64,000 nucleotides of DNA from Atrichornis clamosus (lineage: Eukaryota > Chordata > Aves > Passeriformes > Menuridae), in NCBI GenBank assembly GCA_013400975.1, contig WBMZ01011708.1, forward strand, positions 165,307-229,306, in the 5' to 3' direction. A program made the translations under genes and the position numbers. Under the pieces are notes generated by a model, which was not told the origin of the DNA, searched no databases, and saw only the letters and a list, made by a program, of their open reading frames with translations. Position 1 is the first letter of the stretch. Each line of letters starts with the position of its first letter. Shown piece after piece: positions 51,201 to 63,582 of the stretch.

Positions 51201-54200
51201 CAATTCTCCCTCTTTCTCTACTCACCGTGCCCTTTCCCTTTATGATCTCCCCTTGCCTCTTGATGAGAAAAAACCTTCCCCTAAAAATTCCATTAAAATA
51301 TTTTCAAACTCTGTAAGCTCTAAGAAAGACCTCTCCTGTGACAAAAAGAAAAAGAAACTACAAAAATCAAAGTGCACTGGTATAGTAACTGCAATCACTG
51401 TATTTATCGTTGTTTTTCATTCCATCCCCTTCTTCAGACTCTGCTTACTTAGTTGGATATGATTACTTTGTCTTCATACAGCATGTGGGCAGCTCTACAA
51501 ATCAATAAAACACAACTACATTGATTAAATGTATTAGCAAGGATATTATATAAAACATGTCTTTTGACTTTTATCTCCACCCCGGTGTTAAACGCCATCC
51601 TATACACATCCTAATACTAAAAAAAATCTCTTGAAGAATATCAAGAAGATGCAAGACTGAATGAATAACTCCACAAAGGATATAAATCAATTTATGCAAC
51701 TCAATTGCAGAGCTTAATTTTATGGTAAATTTAAACTCTAGCATAAAGATTGTTAAACTCTATACTTCTTTTGTTGCCTCATGCTTTTATCAGTAACAAA
51801 AATCTGTTTTTCATAACAAGTAATTATGAACAGATCGTATTCATTGAAAACATTCTATTGGTGGTGAAAAAAAATGTTCACAAAAAAAACCCCTCATTAT
51901 ATTTAGTAAAAAACACAAAGCAACCAAGGTCCTTGCATGACATTCCTATACTTGGGTTAGGACTCCTTCATTAAGTTCCAGCAATCTCCTGTGCTGCTGC
52001 AACATTCAAATAACTAAACAACCACACTTAGAGAATCCCTTGGCACACACACGTAAAAATGAAAGAACAGACCAAAAAATTCCATGCATCCAAAGTCTGG
52101 ATGGTACCAGCCAGTCTCAGAGCTAGGTCAGATACTGGAACAGAGTGGCTGGAGCACCCGGCCTCCCACCAGACAGTGTGGAACCCACGGATGGTGCTCC
52201 AGTGTTCAGTGCAGCTAATGCTAAAGCTCCAGCAATCAAGAAAAGTCAGCAGGAAACCCATCAGATGGGCAGTTCATAGCAAAACCCCAGAGAGCTGCAG
52301 GAACGGAAAGGCAGCAGGGGGGGAGAACAAACAAAAGATGCTAAAACTGCAAACAACCAGAAAAAACAGTGGCAACAGACAAGAGCAGTTTAAGAAACAA
52401 ACATAAAACTTTATTAGCAAGACAAAGCACAGAGAGCTTCAGGCAACTGGAGTTAGCGATGGATTTCAAGTGTTTGGTTACAAAATAAAATTAATTCAGC
52501 AAATAGAAATTTTCTTTCGGAAGGAGACTTTTTTTTTTCCTTTAACATCTATATTATATTAGTACTATCAGATACAGATCGAAAATTCTGAAAATTTTCA
52601 TACTGACAAAATGATAACCAAGATGGTGAGCACATCTAGTCTGTTCAGCAAAGAACCATTTGAGTTTACCAAAAAGAAGCATCCAGAATAGAAGTGTGAC
52701 TTCAAAAAATCTCTGTCTTAACTAAGGAGTGATCAATATTACCTCTTTCAAAGTAAGGGAGAGGTTGTTCTTGGTATTTTAATTAAGTTTCAGGATGAGG
52801 TGCCTCTTATTTGCCCCTACAAAACAGCTCATAAACAGTCAGAACACTCTTCCAGGCTGCTTGAATCATTTCCGATGCTCAGAGAACTCCACCCTATATT
52901 CCTATCCGGCATTAAAATGTTCTTTGAACATCTGTACATTCAGTACCCATCAGTACATTCCCCAGTCTCCTCATGGAGGCTATGAAATTACAGAGGACAG
53001 TGCTAAACTGGAGAATTCTGCAGCATTATGAGCCACCTTAGCTGCAAAGAGAACTTCAAATCCCTGTGTCAAAAACTGACATTAGAGCTGAAGCTGTCCT
53101 TAGCATAGAAACTGGAGACCTCAGGTGAATACAAACCACTAAACCTCATGCTCACATGTATTTTCTCTCTGGCTCACTGAATCACAAATTATTTTCTGCC
53201 TAAAATAACCAAGGTTAAGGAAACTCCTTGTACGTGAGAAGAGATTCTGAACCAGTTCAGACTTCAAGTAGTGTGGGTGAATGCTTTACCTGTAAAACAA
53301 GGATGTACGAAGAGTGACTTTTGTACGAGCAGCCCTTCAGCTCACTGCTGTAAATGCAATAAATGATCTGTTGTTTTGGCGGTGGGGATTCTGTTTGTTT
53401 GTTTTTTTAAATTGACATCTGTTCTTGAGACAAGTCAAGGGACGGCCAAAATAAAGTGGAGTTGGTGCTAATGCTGGCCTTTAACTTGGGACTTGGCATT
53501 TGCTCCCTCCCTCTCTGGACAGGGAAGTCAGATATGACAGAGTCAGAATTGGAATCTGGAATCCGAAAGACATTCTTCCCACATGGGAATTTGCCAAGCA
53601 CTTCCTAACCTTTGACACAAAACTCAGAATGTTTACATCAAATTTTGTGTTCTGCTATCATTGGCAAGCTATGAAGTTCAACAAGGAGGTCTTCAATCAG
53701 TGAAAATATGAAACTTGATCACATCGTTGCAAGTTCAGTGAGTACATGAATCAGAATTTAGCTTCTTTCCTCGAATCTTTTCTGGCACTTGTATGATAAT
53801 AGGAATTGTTGAGAACAGAGAACCTGGGTCATAGTTCTTTGAGAAAGAACAACAAAAAAAATTCCCGAATTCTGCAATTAGCTATGTTATGGTGACTGTT
53901 AAGCCTGATTGTTTCTGCATTTCTGCATATACTTACGGAATACAGAGATTCCACTCTGCTTCAAAAAATTACCTGTTAATAGTGGTTATTCACTAACAAA
54001 CAGCCAAGAGATGTGATTAAAAAGAATTTCATTGTGGCATAAACTCTCCTTAAAAAGGAAAAGGAGGGGTGGGCAGAGGAAGAGAGGGAGAGAGAGGTGC
54101 TGTAAGTTCAGGAGCAAAACACTGTTATTATTCTGAAGCAGGAATGACATCCCTGCATTAACACAGCATGAAATCATGGTAGCAATTTTCATGCTGTATT

Positions 54201-55944
54201 ATTTTGTTTTTGTCAGGTCACTGATTTTCAATTTCATCAATACTGTATAAAACGAAGGAAGATAATAGAATAAAAAACATCCACTCAGAGTCCAATACTG
54301 AATCAAGAACATGTTGCTGTTTCTGTGAATTTAAACCAACCAATCCACACACAGAAAATACGTGTTACTTTTGTCCCCGAATAACATAAATAAACCAAGC
54401 TCAGAGGTTACAGAAAAGACAATATACCAAAGTAAACCTGATATAACACTAAGTCTATGCTACTGTGGTTTATAAGTTGATCTTTACCTTCCTCTGACAC
54501 GTAAAGCAGTCAGAGAAGTATAAAGCCAAAAAGCTACAGTGGGCTTTGTTTACACTCATCTGAACCCATGTTCTTAAGCTTTTCCCAAGCACTATTCATT
54601 TGAAGTGAAATTACTGCTTAAATCACCCCAGATTTAGCTCACCGACTCTCACATCCCAGCTGTCTTTCTGTGTTTTCACTTGGCAACAACTGATCTGAGG
54701 TCTCCTAAGCCACAACTTATGTCAAGATACAGAAATAAGAGAGAGACACATGCTCTTTTCAAAGCATGCCTGCCAAGTCCTCACCCATGAGGGTCTCATT
54801 CTAGGAAGAAAAGCTCATGGAACTGTGTGTGGGCAGCAGAGAAATCCCTAGAGATCCACCTCTCCATTTGGAAGTATTTATGAGGTTCTTTGCCTAGAGA
54901 AGGGAAGAAGGGAGGACAAACACCAAGCAGCTATCCAAATGAGCTTGGAGTTGGGCAGCTTGACCATGAAGTATATCAGTACCTATTTCTCTAATTCACA
55001 ACTGTTCTAGCAGGCTCTAAATCCCTGAGCTCCTTATCTGAACCTCTGCGTACAGCCTCAGCCCAAGAAGGGAACCTTTACTACAAAGGAGGCACCAAAT
55101 TTTCAGGTTTCCTCTCAGGCATACACCTGTCCAAGACGAGGGATGACTTTCCAAGGAGAAATATGCAACTTCTCTCTTCAGAGGGGCGTGGAAGAAGCCC
55201 CTCGTGCTCTCCACAGTGGAGGATAAGGGTAGCAGGGAGACGGACACAACCAGTGCTACTGCCTTTATTGTCCAGTTGCACCCACTGCCGGCATGTCCCT
55301 CCCTGACCCCGAGTCCATGAAGAAAGCTACCTGCTGCCCCCATTCCCCACGGCTCTTCTGAAGGCACTGCAGAAATCCAGGCAGTTTGGCTGCAAGGGAC
55401 ATAATGCTCAGTGTGGCCAAGCCCTAATCTGGATGGGTGAGAAAGGAGACATGCTGCACAGCTCAGCCATCCCATAACTAACATGAGCTCTTGTGAGGGC
55501 ACAGTATGTCCACCTTCGTTGTAAGGGCTGAAACGTGAACAATTGCTGTGATTTTCTCCACTGTCCTACCAATACCAACAGCCATATGTTTCCCTATTAA
55601 AACACTCTGGAGTAAATTAGACATTCCATGATTATTTTATAAAACTGGATCCTTCCCATCGCTATTTGAAAATAATTAGTCCTTCTTCAACACTGAATGA
55701 TTAAAATGTAACTAACACCACATTTCTTTCACATGATCAATGTTGGTACAATGAATAGCACATGAATTAATAATGTCTAGGCACTTTTTCTAATTGTTTC
55801 CTAATGTTCTGTTATTATATATTCATTTGATATTCACTGCAATGCTAGTGATCACCATTTTTTCATTTGTTCCATAAAAATCACACAATTTGCCTTTGCT
55901 TGCTGCAAAAGAATTAAAAGATTGAAGTGCAGTCACTTGATTCC
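48280..55944. other. Unique DNA, no gene recognised
   Basis: It holds a GGCCC-type hairpin (50870-50888), purine-rich sequence at 54050-54093, and GC-richer islands at about 49990-50200, 52030-52330 and 55000-55500. The last has the longest open frame of the window (55017-55502, minus, 161 codons), with no recognisable domain, and an AATAAA on the minus strand near 55265. None of these is supported as a gene. Confidence 0.5.
50870..50888. repeat. Short perfect hairpin
   Basis: ATGGGCC (50870-50876) and GGCCCAT (50882-50888) are reverse complements separated by five bases. A further GGCCCAT copy follows within about 30 bp, so this may be part of a decayed local repeat. Confidence 0.6.
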
Positions 55945-56339
55945 TGTCAGGTGAAGGCCTGCGTGGCTGGAGAAGGTGAAGCATTGTACCCATATTTAAA
56001 AAGGGTAGAAAGGAGAACCCTAGAAACTACCAACCTGTCAGCCTCACCTCTGTGCCTGGGAAGATCCTGGAACAGATCCTCCTAGAAGCTCTGCTAAGGC
56101 ACATGGAAACAGGGAGGTGGTTTGGGACAGCCAGCACGGCTTCACCAAGGGCAAGTCCTGCCTGACCAACCCAGTGACTTTCTGTGATGGGGTGACTACA
56201 TCAGTGGACAAAGGAAGGGCTACAGATGTCATTTATCTGGACTTCTGTAAAGCCTTTGACAGGGTCCCACACAACATCCTTCTCTCTATACTGAAGAGAG
56301 ATGGATTTCATAAATAGACTGTTAGATGGATAAGAAAGT
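55945..56339 (+). mobile_element. CR1 LINE, reverse transcriptase part, left of LTR insertion
   Basis: The plus strand reads through the first half of the CR1 ORF2 reverse transcriptase. Recognisable blocks are [20 protein letters not shown] (about 56035-56095), [14 protein letters not shown] (about 56135-56175) and [20 protein letters not shown] (from 56231), which holds the first catalytic aspartate. Frameshifts (near 56110) and a stop after DGFHK (56315-56320) break the frame. The copy begins near GCCTGCGTGGCTGG (about 55955), so it lacks the endonuclease half. It is interrupted at 56339 by a solo LTR and continues at 56667. Confidence 0.93.
56333..56339 (+). repeat. Target-site duplication, left copy
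   Basis: AGAAAGT immediately precedes the LTR and is repeated exactly at 56667-56673. Removing the LTR and one copy restores a continuous CR1 reading of the type GGATAAGAAAGTGGTTGGA. Confidence 0.85.
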
Positions 56340-56575
56340 TGTGGATGTTACAGGCCTGGGTGCAAAGAGATTTCAGTTTCCTGACAGGCGTCTGTGAGAA
56401 AGCAAGGCTTTCTCAAGGACGCTGCAGGAAAACAATTTAAAAGTATTGTAAACTATGGTCTTGTTACGAGACCAAAGAAGAAAACATGAGGTAAGAGTTA
56501 CTGGGTCCAGCCAATCCCTCCGGGGGGTGGCTGGTCAGTGAACCAATGACCTTGTGTTAGTCCAGCGTGCTAAGG

Positions 56576-56583
56576 TATATAAG
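56576..56583 (+). promoter_or_regulatory. TATA box of nested LTR
   Basis: TATATAAG lies about 30 bp downstream of a CCAAT motif in the LTR. It is a typical core promoter arrangement and the sequence looks undamaged. Confidence 0.6.
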
Positions 56584-56598
56584 CACCTTTGTAAATAT

Positions 56599-56604
56599 AA
56601 TAAA
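56599..56604 (+). terminator. AATAAA polyadenylation signal of nested LTR
   Basis: The canonical hexamer lies within TATAATAAAGAGG, about 20 bp after the TATA box. Confidence 0.6.
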
Positions 56605-56666
56605 GAGGTCGGTTTGCATCTACATAAGGCCGTCCGTGTCGTTGGTGTCCAGGCTCGCTAGCGACA

Positions 56667-57146
56667 AGAAAGTGGTTGGACAGTTCCATGCAGAGAGTTG
56701 TGGTCAATGGCTTGGAGTCCCAGTGGGCATCAGTAACAAGTGGTGTCCATCAGGGGTCTATTTTGGGACCAGTGTTATTTAATATCTTCATTAATGACAC
56801 AAAGGGATTGAGTGCACCTGTAGCAAATTTCCAGATGACACCAAGCTGAGGGGTGCTGTTGACACACCTGGAGGATGGGATGCATCCAGAGAGACCTGGA
56901 CAAACTCAGGAACTGGGCGCATCAGAATATCATGAGCTTTAGTAAGACCAAATGCTGGTGCTGCACCTGGGTTGTGGCAACCCCTGGTGTCAGTCCAGGC
57001 TGGGGGATGAGCAGACGGAGCAGCCCTGCCCAGAAGGACCTGGGGGTGCTGGTGGGTGAGAGCTGGACATGCCCCGGCCATGGGCACTCAGAGCCCAGAG
57101 AGCCAAACGTGTCCTGGGCTGCATCCACAGCCCCGTGGGCAGCAGA
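56667..57146 (+). mobile_element. CR1 LINE, right of LTR insertion, 3' end missing
   Basis: After the right duplication copy (56667-56673) the CR1 continues through [18 protein letters not shown] (about 56697-56750), [16 protein letters not shown] and the catalytic box. At 56828-56839 this box encodes FPDD rather than the family's FADD, and the change would be expected to disable the enzyme. The block DLDKLRNWAHQNIMSF and the segment shared with 18146-18300 follow. The match to CR1 stops abruptly after GGGCAGCAG near 57144, so the C-terminus and the 3' untranslated end are absent. This is unusual, because CR1 copies normally lose the 5' side and keep the 3' end. Confidence 0.92.
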
Positions 57147-60100
57147 TGACAAACCTGTTACTGACTCTGCTGCTGTCACTGAGGGTATCTCCTCGGCAAT
57201 CATCTCTCTCCTGTGAGCCAGGAGCCGGTGTAACGACACCAAGAGAGATGAAATCAGCATATTCTATTTTCAGTAAAAACGCACAGCTATACTACCTGGC
57301 ATCACCATGACCTGTCCCCACCCAATCCTATGTACCCTGGAATAACAATTATTTTTATTCTATTTGAGTCAAAATAAAATAAAACAAATCACATCAATTC
57401 CAATGCACCTATTTATAGTGTTAAGTCCCTGGAAGGCGATATTTTTCTAACTCCTATGGTGTCCAAATTTTCCAGGTGGCATCAGCCTTCTTATTACGAG
57501 CTACCTGTATTTATCTGTTTTCAGGTTGTGAAGTATAAGGAGCAAATCACACTAGATTGTTCATGGAATTACAAACTTGTCTTTAAACAAAACAAAACAC
57601 TCTAATTACACATATTACTAAGCCGCACTGGAGGAAAAATTTAAAAGCATTGTGTAGAAACACATTCTTTAAAAGCAGGGCACCTGAATGGATATAAGTA
57701 ACAAATGTGATACCCAGAGGAAAGTGGATAGTACTTGTTTCATTTGTTATTAGGGTTTGTTTGGCTTGATCATAACTCCCACAAAATTTACTAAGACAGA
57801 TCACTCAAGACAATAACACAGACTATTTTCTTTAACACAAATAAAACACTCATTTTTTGTGAAAAAGCTCAAAAAATACAAAACATGAAACAGGATTACT
57901 CCAGGCTTTGTTTTGTGCTTTTGTCCGTATCTTCAAAACACCTTATCAAACAAAACAAAAAAAGTGCTTACATCAATATTTTATTGAAATTCTTTCAGAG
58001 AAGACTTATATACATTATATTTTCAAGATGAGATGAAGACTATTTTACTTGCAGCAGAGAGCAATATATTGGATAATAGCTGACATTTGACTCCCAGGGT
58101 TTTTCTTTTATGAATCAAAATTCATTTATGGATAGTAAAGTAGAAGAGTGTGGCTAAGAAATCAATAAAAATGTTCTGTATTCTAGTTATGGAACATAGA
58201 GATAACCTTAAATCAACATTAAAGATGCTGGCCTGTGTAAACATTGACAAAGCCAAAGGAATTATTTTAAATAATAGACTTCAACAAGCAGGTATCAACA
58301 AGCTCTGTTAGTGGAGATTGCTGCCATAATTTATGACCGTTCTAATTTATTGAGCATGTGAAAATGATCAGTGGCGTGCAGTTGATGGTGTAATTTAGAA
58401 AAAAAATTTTAAATTACATGACAATAGTCATCTTTCCTATAACAGCTCTGAAATAATAAAGTCTATTTTAAATACATAACATTTATTTACTGGCTAACTC
58501 CAGTTCCATGCCAGTTGCCAAAGATGGTTTTGTTTTTATTTTCCTTATTGGCAATGAAATTACACTACAGAATGCCCATAGCCCATGCATTGATGAATCA
58601 GGTAAAGGCCATAAAAACAAGTAGAACAAAGACCTTGTATTTCCTGACTGTCCAAAATCTGCCTGCTATTGGAAAGCACTGTTTATGTTCAAAGAACAAA
58701 CACCACAGCAGAAATGAGGGATGAGGATATGAGCTGTCTGCTCTGTATGTGCACCATTTTCCCAGCTTGGAAGGAGAACTCCCAGCTACAGCTGATCCAG
58801 GCAAAGGGGTAAAACAGAAGAAGGGGATGAAACAGTCTTCACAAACAGCCCCAACAGAAACAAAGAAGCAATATCAACAGAAATTCAGGTAAAGACCAAG
58901 ACACATCCCAAACCATATTTGTATCAAATACTAGTTCTAGGAACACATATTCTTCAATTTTGGGTTTTAAACATTTTGTTTCTGAAAAAAACAGGAGCCT
59001 AAGTCAAGTCTTCAGATATTTTTTAAAAAATAGCAAAAAATCAATTTTCATTCTGTTTTACTTCAAGGAGTTGATTTCTATTAAAATTTTGCCTGTTTGG
59101 ATACCAACATGTAATTTTTCCCTGATTAAATGGGCTGCTTGAAATAGAGCCATTCTTGAGATCTTTCAGGTAAAGCTTTAGAACATCCACTTAATTTTCA
59201 GTTTATTCAAAAACAATTCCACTCTATTACTCTAAAAGATCACATGTACTACAGAGAAAGCTGTCAGGAATACCTACAAGTATACAGTTCAGGACTGCAG
59301 CATATATCTCATTTCTTTAAATTCAGCATAAACCAGACATCAATAGTGATTCATCTGCAAGGGGTGCTAAAAAAGCCATTATATGGTGAGTGACAGTAAC
59401 CATGCAAAACAAATTAGAAGTTTTGGTGTTGCAAAAAGCAGCAGAAACAAACATTTTGGGTCACCCTTCATTTATTTATTGAGTCTTCCAATAGTTCTTA
59501 GCACATACTGCTAACAAGGCTCCAGGTCCTACACTGCTGAGAATTTAAGATTTTAGTTAAAAAAGGCATATCTATCTCTCACAGTTATCAAGACAAACTT
59601 AAACATGCAACTTTAATGTACCCCAAAGACAAAAGCGACAATTGAAGAAAAAAAGAATCCAAAATGTCTTTTTATTTTATGTTTTAAGCAATACACCTGA
59701 TTCTTGTAAATTTAACAATATTAACATTACTGTATATTCAAGATGTCAGGAAGGAAAATCTTTGCCAGCAGGATCAACATAACGAGAAGGAGGAATAGAA
59801 CATGTCCAGACTAAACAAAGCACCTTCTCTCCTCTTAGTTTGAATTTTTTACTAAGAAATCAAAATATGCTTATTACTCTCTATTGGGAACTGCATATCA
59901 ATTTCACCCTTATTTTATGAATATTTACTTAGCTGAATACCTAGTGCTGCTAATCCATATTTTATGAATATGCGTACACACACACAAAAGCTACATGGAA
60001 ATTGTTTTCCTTATAACATAAAAGAACTTTTTCTCTTGGTGAGCACTTATTATTTTGATCAGGGAGAAGACATAAGCCCTGTCACCAGCCCAAAATATAT

Positions 60101-61938
60101 CTGAATCTTGAGAAGTTTTTAAGACTATTTGCAAGCCATGGATTTTTTTTTTTCATATTGTTCATACCTTTTGAGGCAGAAAATGAGAGACTTCTTCCTT
60201 TTATCTTTTATTTGTCCTTTATTATGCCCTTACCTATGTTATCTTTAGTGAATAGTAATACATTTCATAAAGATAACTTAATTATTTTCAGGACAATAAG
60301 CTGCAAAAAGCCTCACTGACTAAGGATAAAAATGCTTACCTTTTCACCACCCCATCATGTGATATTTTTGTATCAGTTATTTTCCTTTGCAAGGGTACAG
60401 GGAGAAGCATCAGAAGCATTTTCTGCTCACATAGGAGAGAATAACTCAATATATGTGTTTCAGAAACCATTTCTCAGGATCTTTCAATTCTATTTATTTC
60501 AAATACCACTGCCTCAAGAGTAATAAATATACAACTGCCTGGGGACAAAACAAAGTGTTTAATCTTAATGCAAGAGGTTGCACAGTTGTTAAACAAGAGA
60601 ACCTCAGAATTTGTTTCTACTAGACACAGGGAGAGAAGAATTTTATTCAGGATACTTTCTGCCAACAAAAAGAATTAAGAAATGGTAGGTAGATATTAGC
60701 AATAAAGACATTTATTTAATGTATCATGCATGAGGATTTTTGTATGCTGACCTTAAAACTGCTTCTTTAACTCAGCAGGAGGCAGATCAGACAGGAAAAA
60801 ATCAGTGGTTTTTTTGTAACAGAGTGGTGTATAGACACTAATGTTTACATCTTTGTTGACTCTGGTTCAGGAAAACATGAACATTAGCACTTTATTTACA
60901 AAAGTCTCATTACTAACCCATTGCAGTGTACTATAAGCAACTACACATGCTCTTGCTTTGTTCAGCTCAAAAAAAAAACATGCTGGATTTTAAACTGTTG
61001 CTTAGGCCTGCCTTCTTTGTATTTTATGTATTCTGGATTACCCTGAAGTGAGTAATGTTTATCAGGAGTATTACAGTGATTTAACCAAAATGCATCCTTC
61101 TGAAGTGAGATTATTAGTCTAAAAAAGGAGGAGACAGTCTCATAAAACCAGAGGAGCACCCACACTTTCACTTGAAAGGTGTCTTCAGTAGTGTCAGGGT
61201 TTTGTCTAGGCATCTCAGCACACAACCTCTGTCTCAATGAACTATTTATAGATTAACCAGACAGCTAAGGCATTAAAGAAGGTTAAAATGCAACATTATT
61301 GTTTAGTTTGAATAAAGAGTTTCCAGTGCATAGAAAGATTAATTTATCTAATTGTATTTTGGGCACCTGGACAGGCTGTAGAATTTTCCTCCAACGTAAG
61401 CATGTTTCAACCCTGCTTTTCCCAATTTGTTGCGTTAACTGTAGGTAAGCACAACTTAGTATGGCAAGACAGTAGTGTCCAAGTCTGCCAGAAATGATGG
61501 GCTGTAAGATCCTGCACAACACCACTGCTCAATCAGTCATCCGTGTGCTCTGAGCTCAGACACCAAATTGGAAACCCAGGTTCTTTCCTGGAAGACAAAG
61601 GTGACAGCAACTAATGCATCTGGAAAAATCTGTATTGATGAAGCCCAAGAAATTTATTTTGAAGTGACAAAGTGGGTCACAAGAAGATAAATTTAATTTT
61701 GGAGCTTTCTTTTTAAAAATAAATACCTTTTTCCCTGGCAAGTATGCTAATTGCAGGTTTTAGGCAAACAAAGCTAAAAAGGACAAATGGATCAATGATG
61801 ACACTCCTAAAACAAGGGTTACCCTCAAGCCAATCTGATGTTTTCATCTCAGCCATAAAACATGGTACAAAGCCTGAGATGAGACAACAGGGAGGCTATA
61901 CAAATTCACTTAAAGACAAACTAATGAATGGCATCAAT

Positions 61939-61976
61939 GATGTAAGCTTACAGAATTGATGTAAGCTTACAGAATT
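61939..61976. repeat. 19-bp tandem duplication
   Basis: GATGTAAGCTTACAGAATT occurs twice without a gap (61939-61957 and 61958-61976). Each unit contains the 10-bp palindrome GTAAGCTTAC. The copies are identical. Confidence 0.93.
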
Positions 61977-62298
61977 GAAAGTAATTGAGACCTGGAAGCT
62001 ACAAGTTCAGCAGGCAAAGATGAGAAAAAAGTTTACAAGCCTTACTCCTTAGAGAAGACAATATAATTCATGGCACCTTAATACTAAAATCAAGGTTCAA
62101 TACTCCTCACTTCTCAAAGAAGGAGTTTCTGTCTGCGTGTTACTATGCCCTGGTATACGAGTAAGAAAAACAAAGCTGCTTCTCCTTCACGTGACCCACA
62201 GTCCAAGCACCAAGTTGGGAATTCACTGGATGGAAGCCTCTGGTTTTGTTATAAATTTGCCCAAGTTGTAATTATTTGTGTCTTGTCCTACACACAAA

Positions 62299-62315
62299 TT
62301 TTTTTTTTTTTTTTT
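62299..62315. repeat. Poly(T) run, 17 bases
   Basis: A simple homopolymer with no element body recognised on its left side. Confidence 0.85.
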
Positions 62316-62405
62316 GCATTAGCTAAACCAGATAAAAAGATTAGTATTTGATAGTGCAATTTTGGGGAAGTATTAGAACAAACCAAAAAGTTTTCTTTTT
62401 GTTAT

Positions 62406-62433
62406 AAAATATATATATACATAAATATATATA
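62406..62433. repeat. AT dinucleotide microsatellite, interrupted
   Basis: Two short AT runs are separated by a CATAA interruption. The coordinates are approximate at both ends. Confidence 0.8.
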
Positions 62434-63582
62434 AACCCATACCTACATACAGAACAGAAAAAACTAATTAAGATGGCTTCTTCTTGGACAAAAAAATACA
62501 CCAAAATAAAAAAACAGGTCCTCTGGGAGTCCAAGGTGGATGATAAACAAGCTTTAGAAGGCTATTTGTAGACTGTGAAAGTAGCAAGATTAAGTTAAAA
62601 AAAAAGCATGCAGCACAAGTATTCTGCTTACAGGTAGTATCACGACTACTACCACAGTTCCAGCTTTGGGAGCTAGTCCAGAAGAAAATGAGGAGAGATC
62701 TGTAGCAATAACACAGGTATGTGCAGAAAACACAAAGAAAACACAGCTGCACTACACAGCAAAACTGGTAGAACCTCAGTCTGAATTGGTACAAACACAA
62801 ACCCAGAATTATCCTCAGTTTTTCCAGACATGGCAATCTCAGCATCATATTCCTTTTGCAAAAATAATTTTAAATGCCCACCAAGCACTCAACTGCTAGA
62901 ATAAATTTTGATATTGTGCTAAATCTTCATCAGCAGAGAGATAAACTTTATATTGCATCTCCTACATTTCCAATGTAAGTAAAGCAAAAGGACATCTGGA
63001 TTGAGGGATGCACATGGACTTTAATTCCCCAAAACTGTGCTGCAGCAGGACTGGCACTGCTCCAAAGCACAGACTTCTCACAGCTGCACAGAGACTGTGC
63101 TCCATCACTGTGAGAGGGAAACACAAGGCACTCTCCTACATGTAAAATTCAGCCATGGTTTTAGGGGTGCTTTTGCCCTGTTACGTTAGTCTGGTGATTC
63201 ACATGCAGCTTAGTTCCGAACTAACCAGACTCTCACCTTGCTTACCTGTCACCTCATCTGAAATCCACAGCAAACTATGCAATGAGGCAGAGAAACCAGT
63301 GCTGGAAATGACACTTCTAGCCTGGCCTTAATGGGGAACTCAACCACAACAGAGACTGTGATATAGAGCCAGCTGTGCTGAGAGCTTCCTAAAATGCTAT
63401 TTGGGCCAAGTATTTCACTGAAGTCCTGTAGGAAATCTGAACAAGAGACTAGGATCACAAAATTATATTTGCAGTGCTCCAGCCTTTGAGACCTGGGAGA
63501 CAACCTGCACCTCTTTGCTCTACACAATGCTGCACAGCACACCTACACCCTAAGCAGCAGCAGTAATGGAAATCCTATAAAT

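Larger units (their letters stand above)
56340..56666 (+). mobile_element. Solo LTR (327 bp) nested in CR1
   Basis: A block starting TGTGGATG and ending GCGACA (TG...CA) interrupts the CR1 and is flanked by the exact 7-bp duplication AGAAAGT. It has CCAAT motifs (56511-56515 and 56543-56547), a TATA box (56576-56583) and AATAAA (56599-56604) only about 20 bp further on. That arrangement implies a very short R region, as in alpharetrovirus-like and other class II avian LTRs. The duplication is 7 bp when the ends are taken as TG and CA, while class II integrases usually make 6 bp, so the exact end may be off by one. There are no retroviral genes, only the LTR. Confidence 0.88.
57147..63582. other. 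Unique AT-rich DNA, no gene recognised
   Basis: The first 110 bp after the CR1 break (to about 57260) are GC-richer with CpGs and unlike the flanking DNA. They may be the edge of an unidentified repeat. The rest is AT-rich with a 19-bp tandem duplication (61939-61976), a T run (62299-62315) and an AT dinucleotide stretch (62406-62433). The longest frame, 62468-62848 (minus, 126 codons), is unrecognised. Confidence 0.55.

Noticed and set aside
55017..55502. 161-codon minus-strand frame as a protein gene
   Set aside because: No domain, no plausible start context or neighbours, and a composition expected of GC-rich DNA without stops.
56791..57260. Frames of 98, 112 and 113 codons
   Set aside because: They are CR1 sense and antisense readings extended across the 3' break.
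59965..59995. CA microsatellite
   Set aside because: Only about five CA units, too short to list as a repeat.
62468..62848. 126-codon minus-strand frame with hydrophobic stretches suggesting membrane segments
   Set aside because: The hydrophobicity comes from T-rich codons, and no conserved motif, family or splice context was found.
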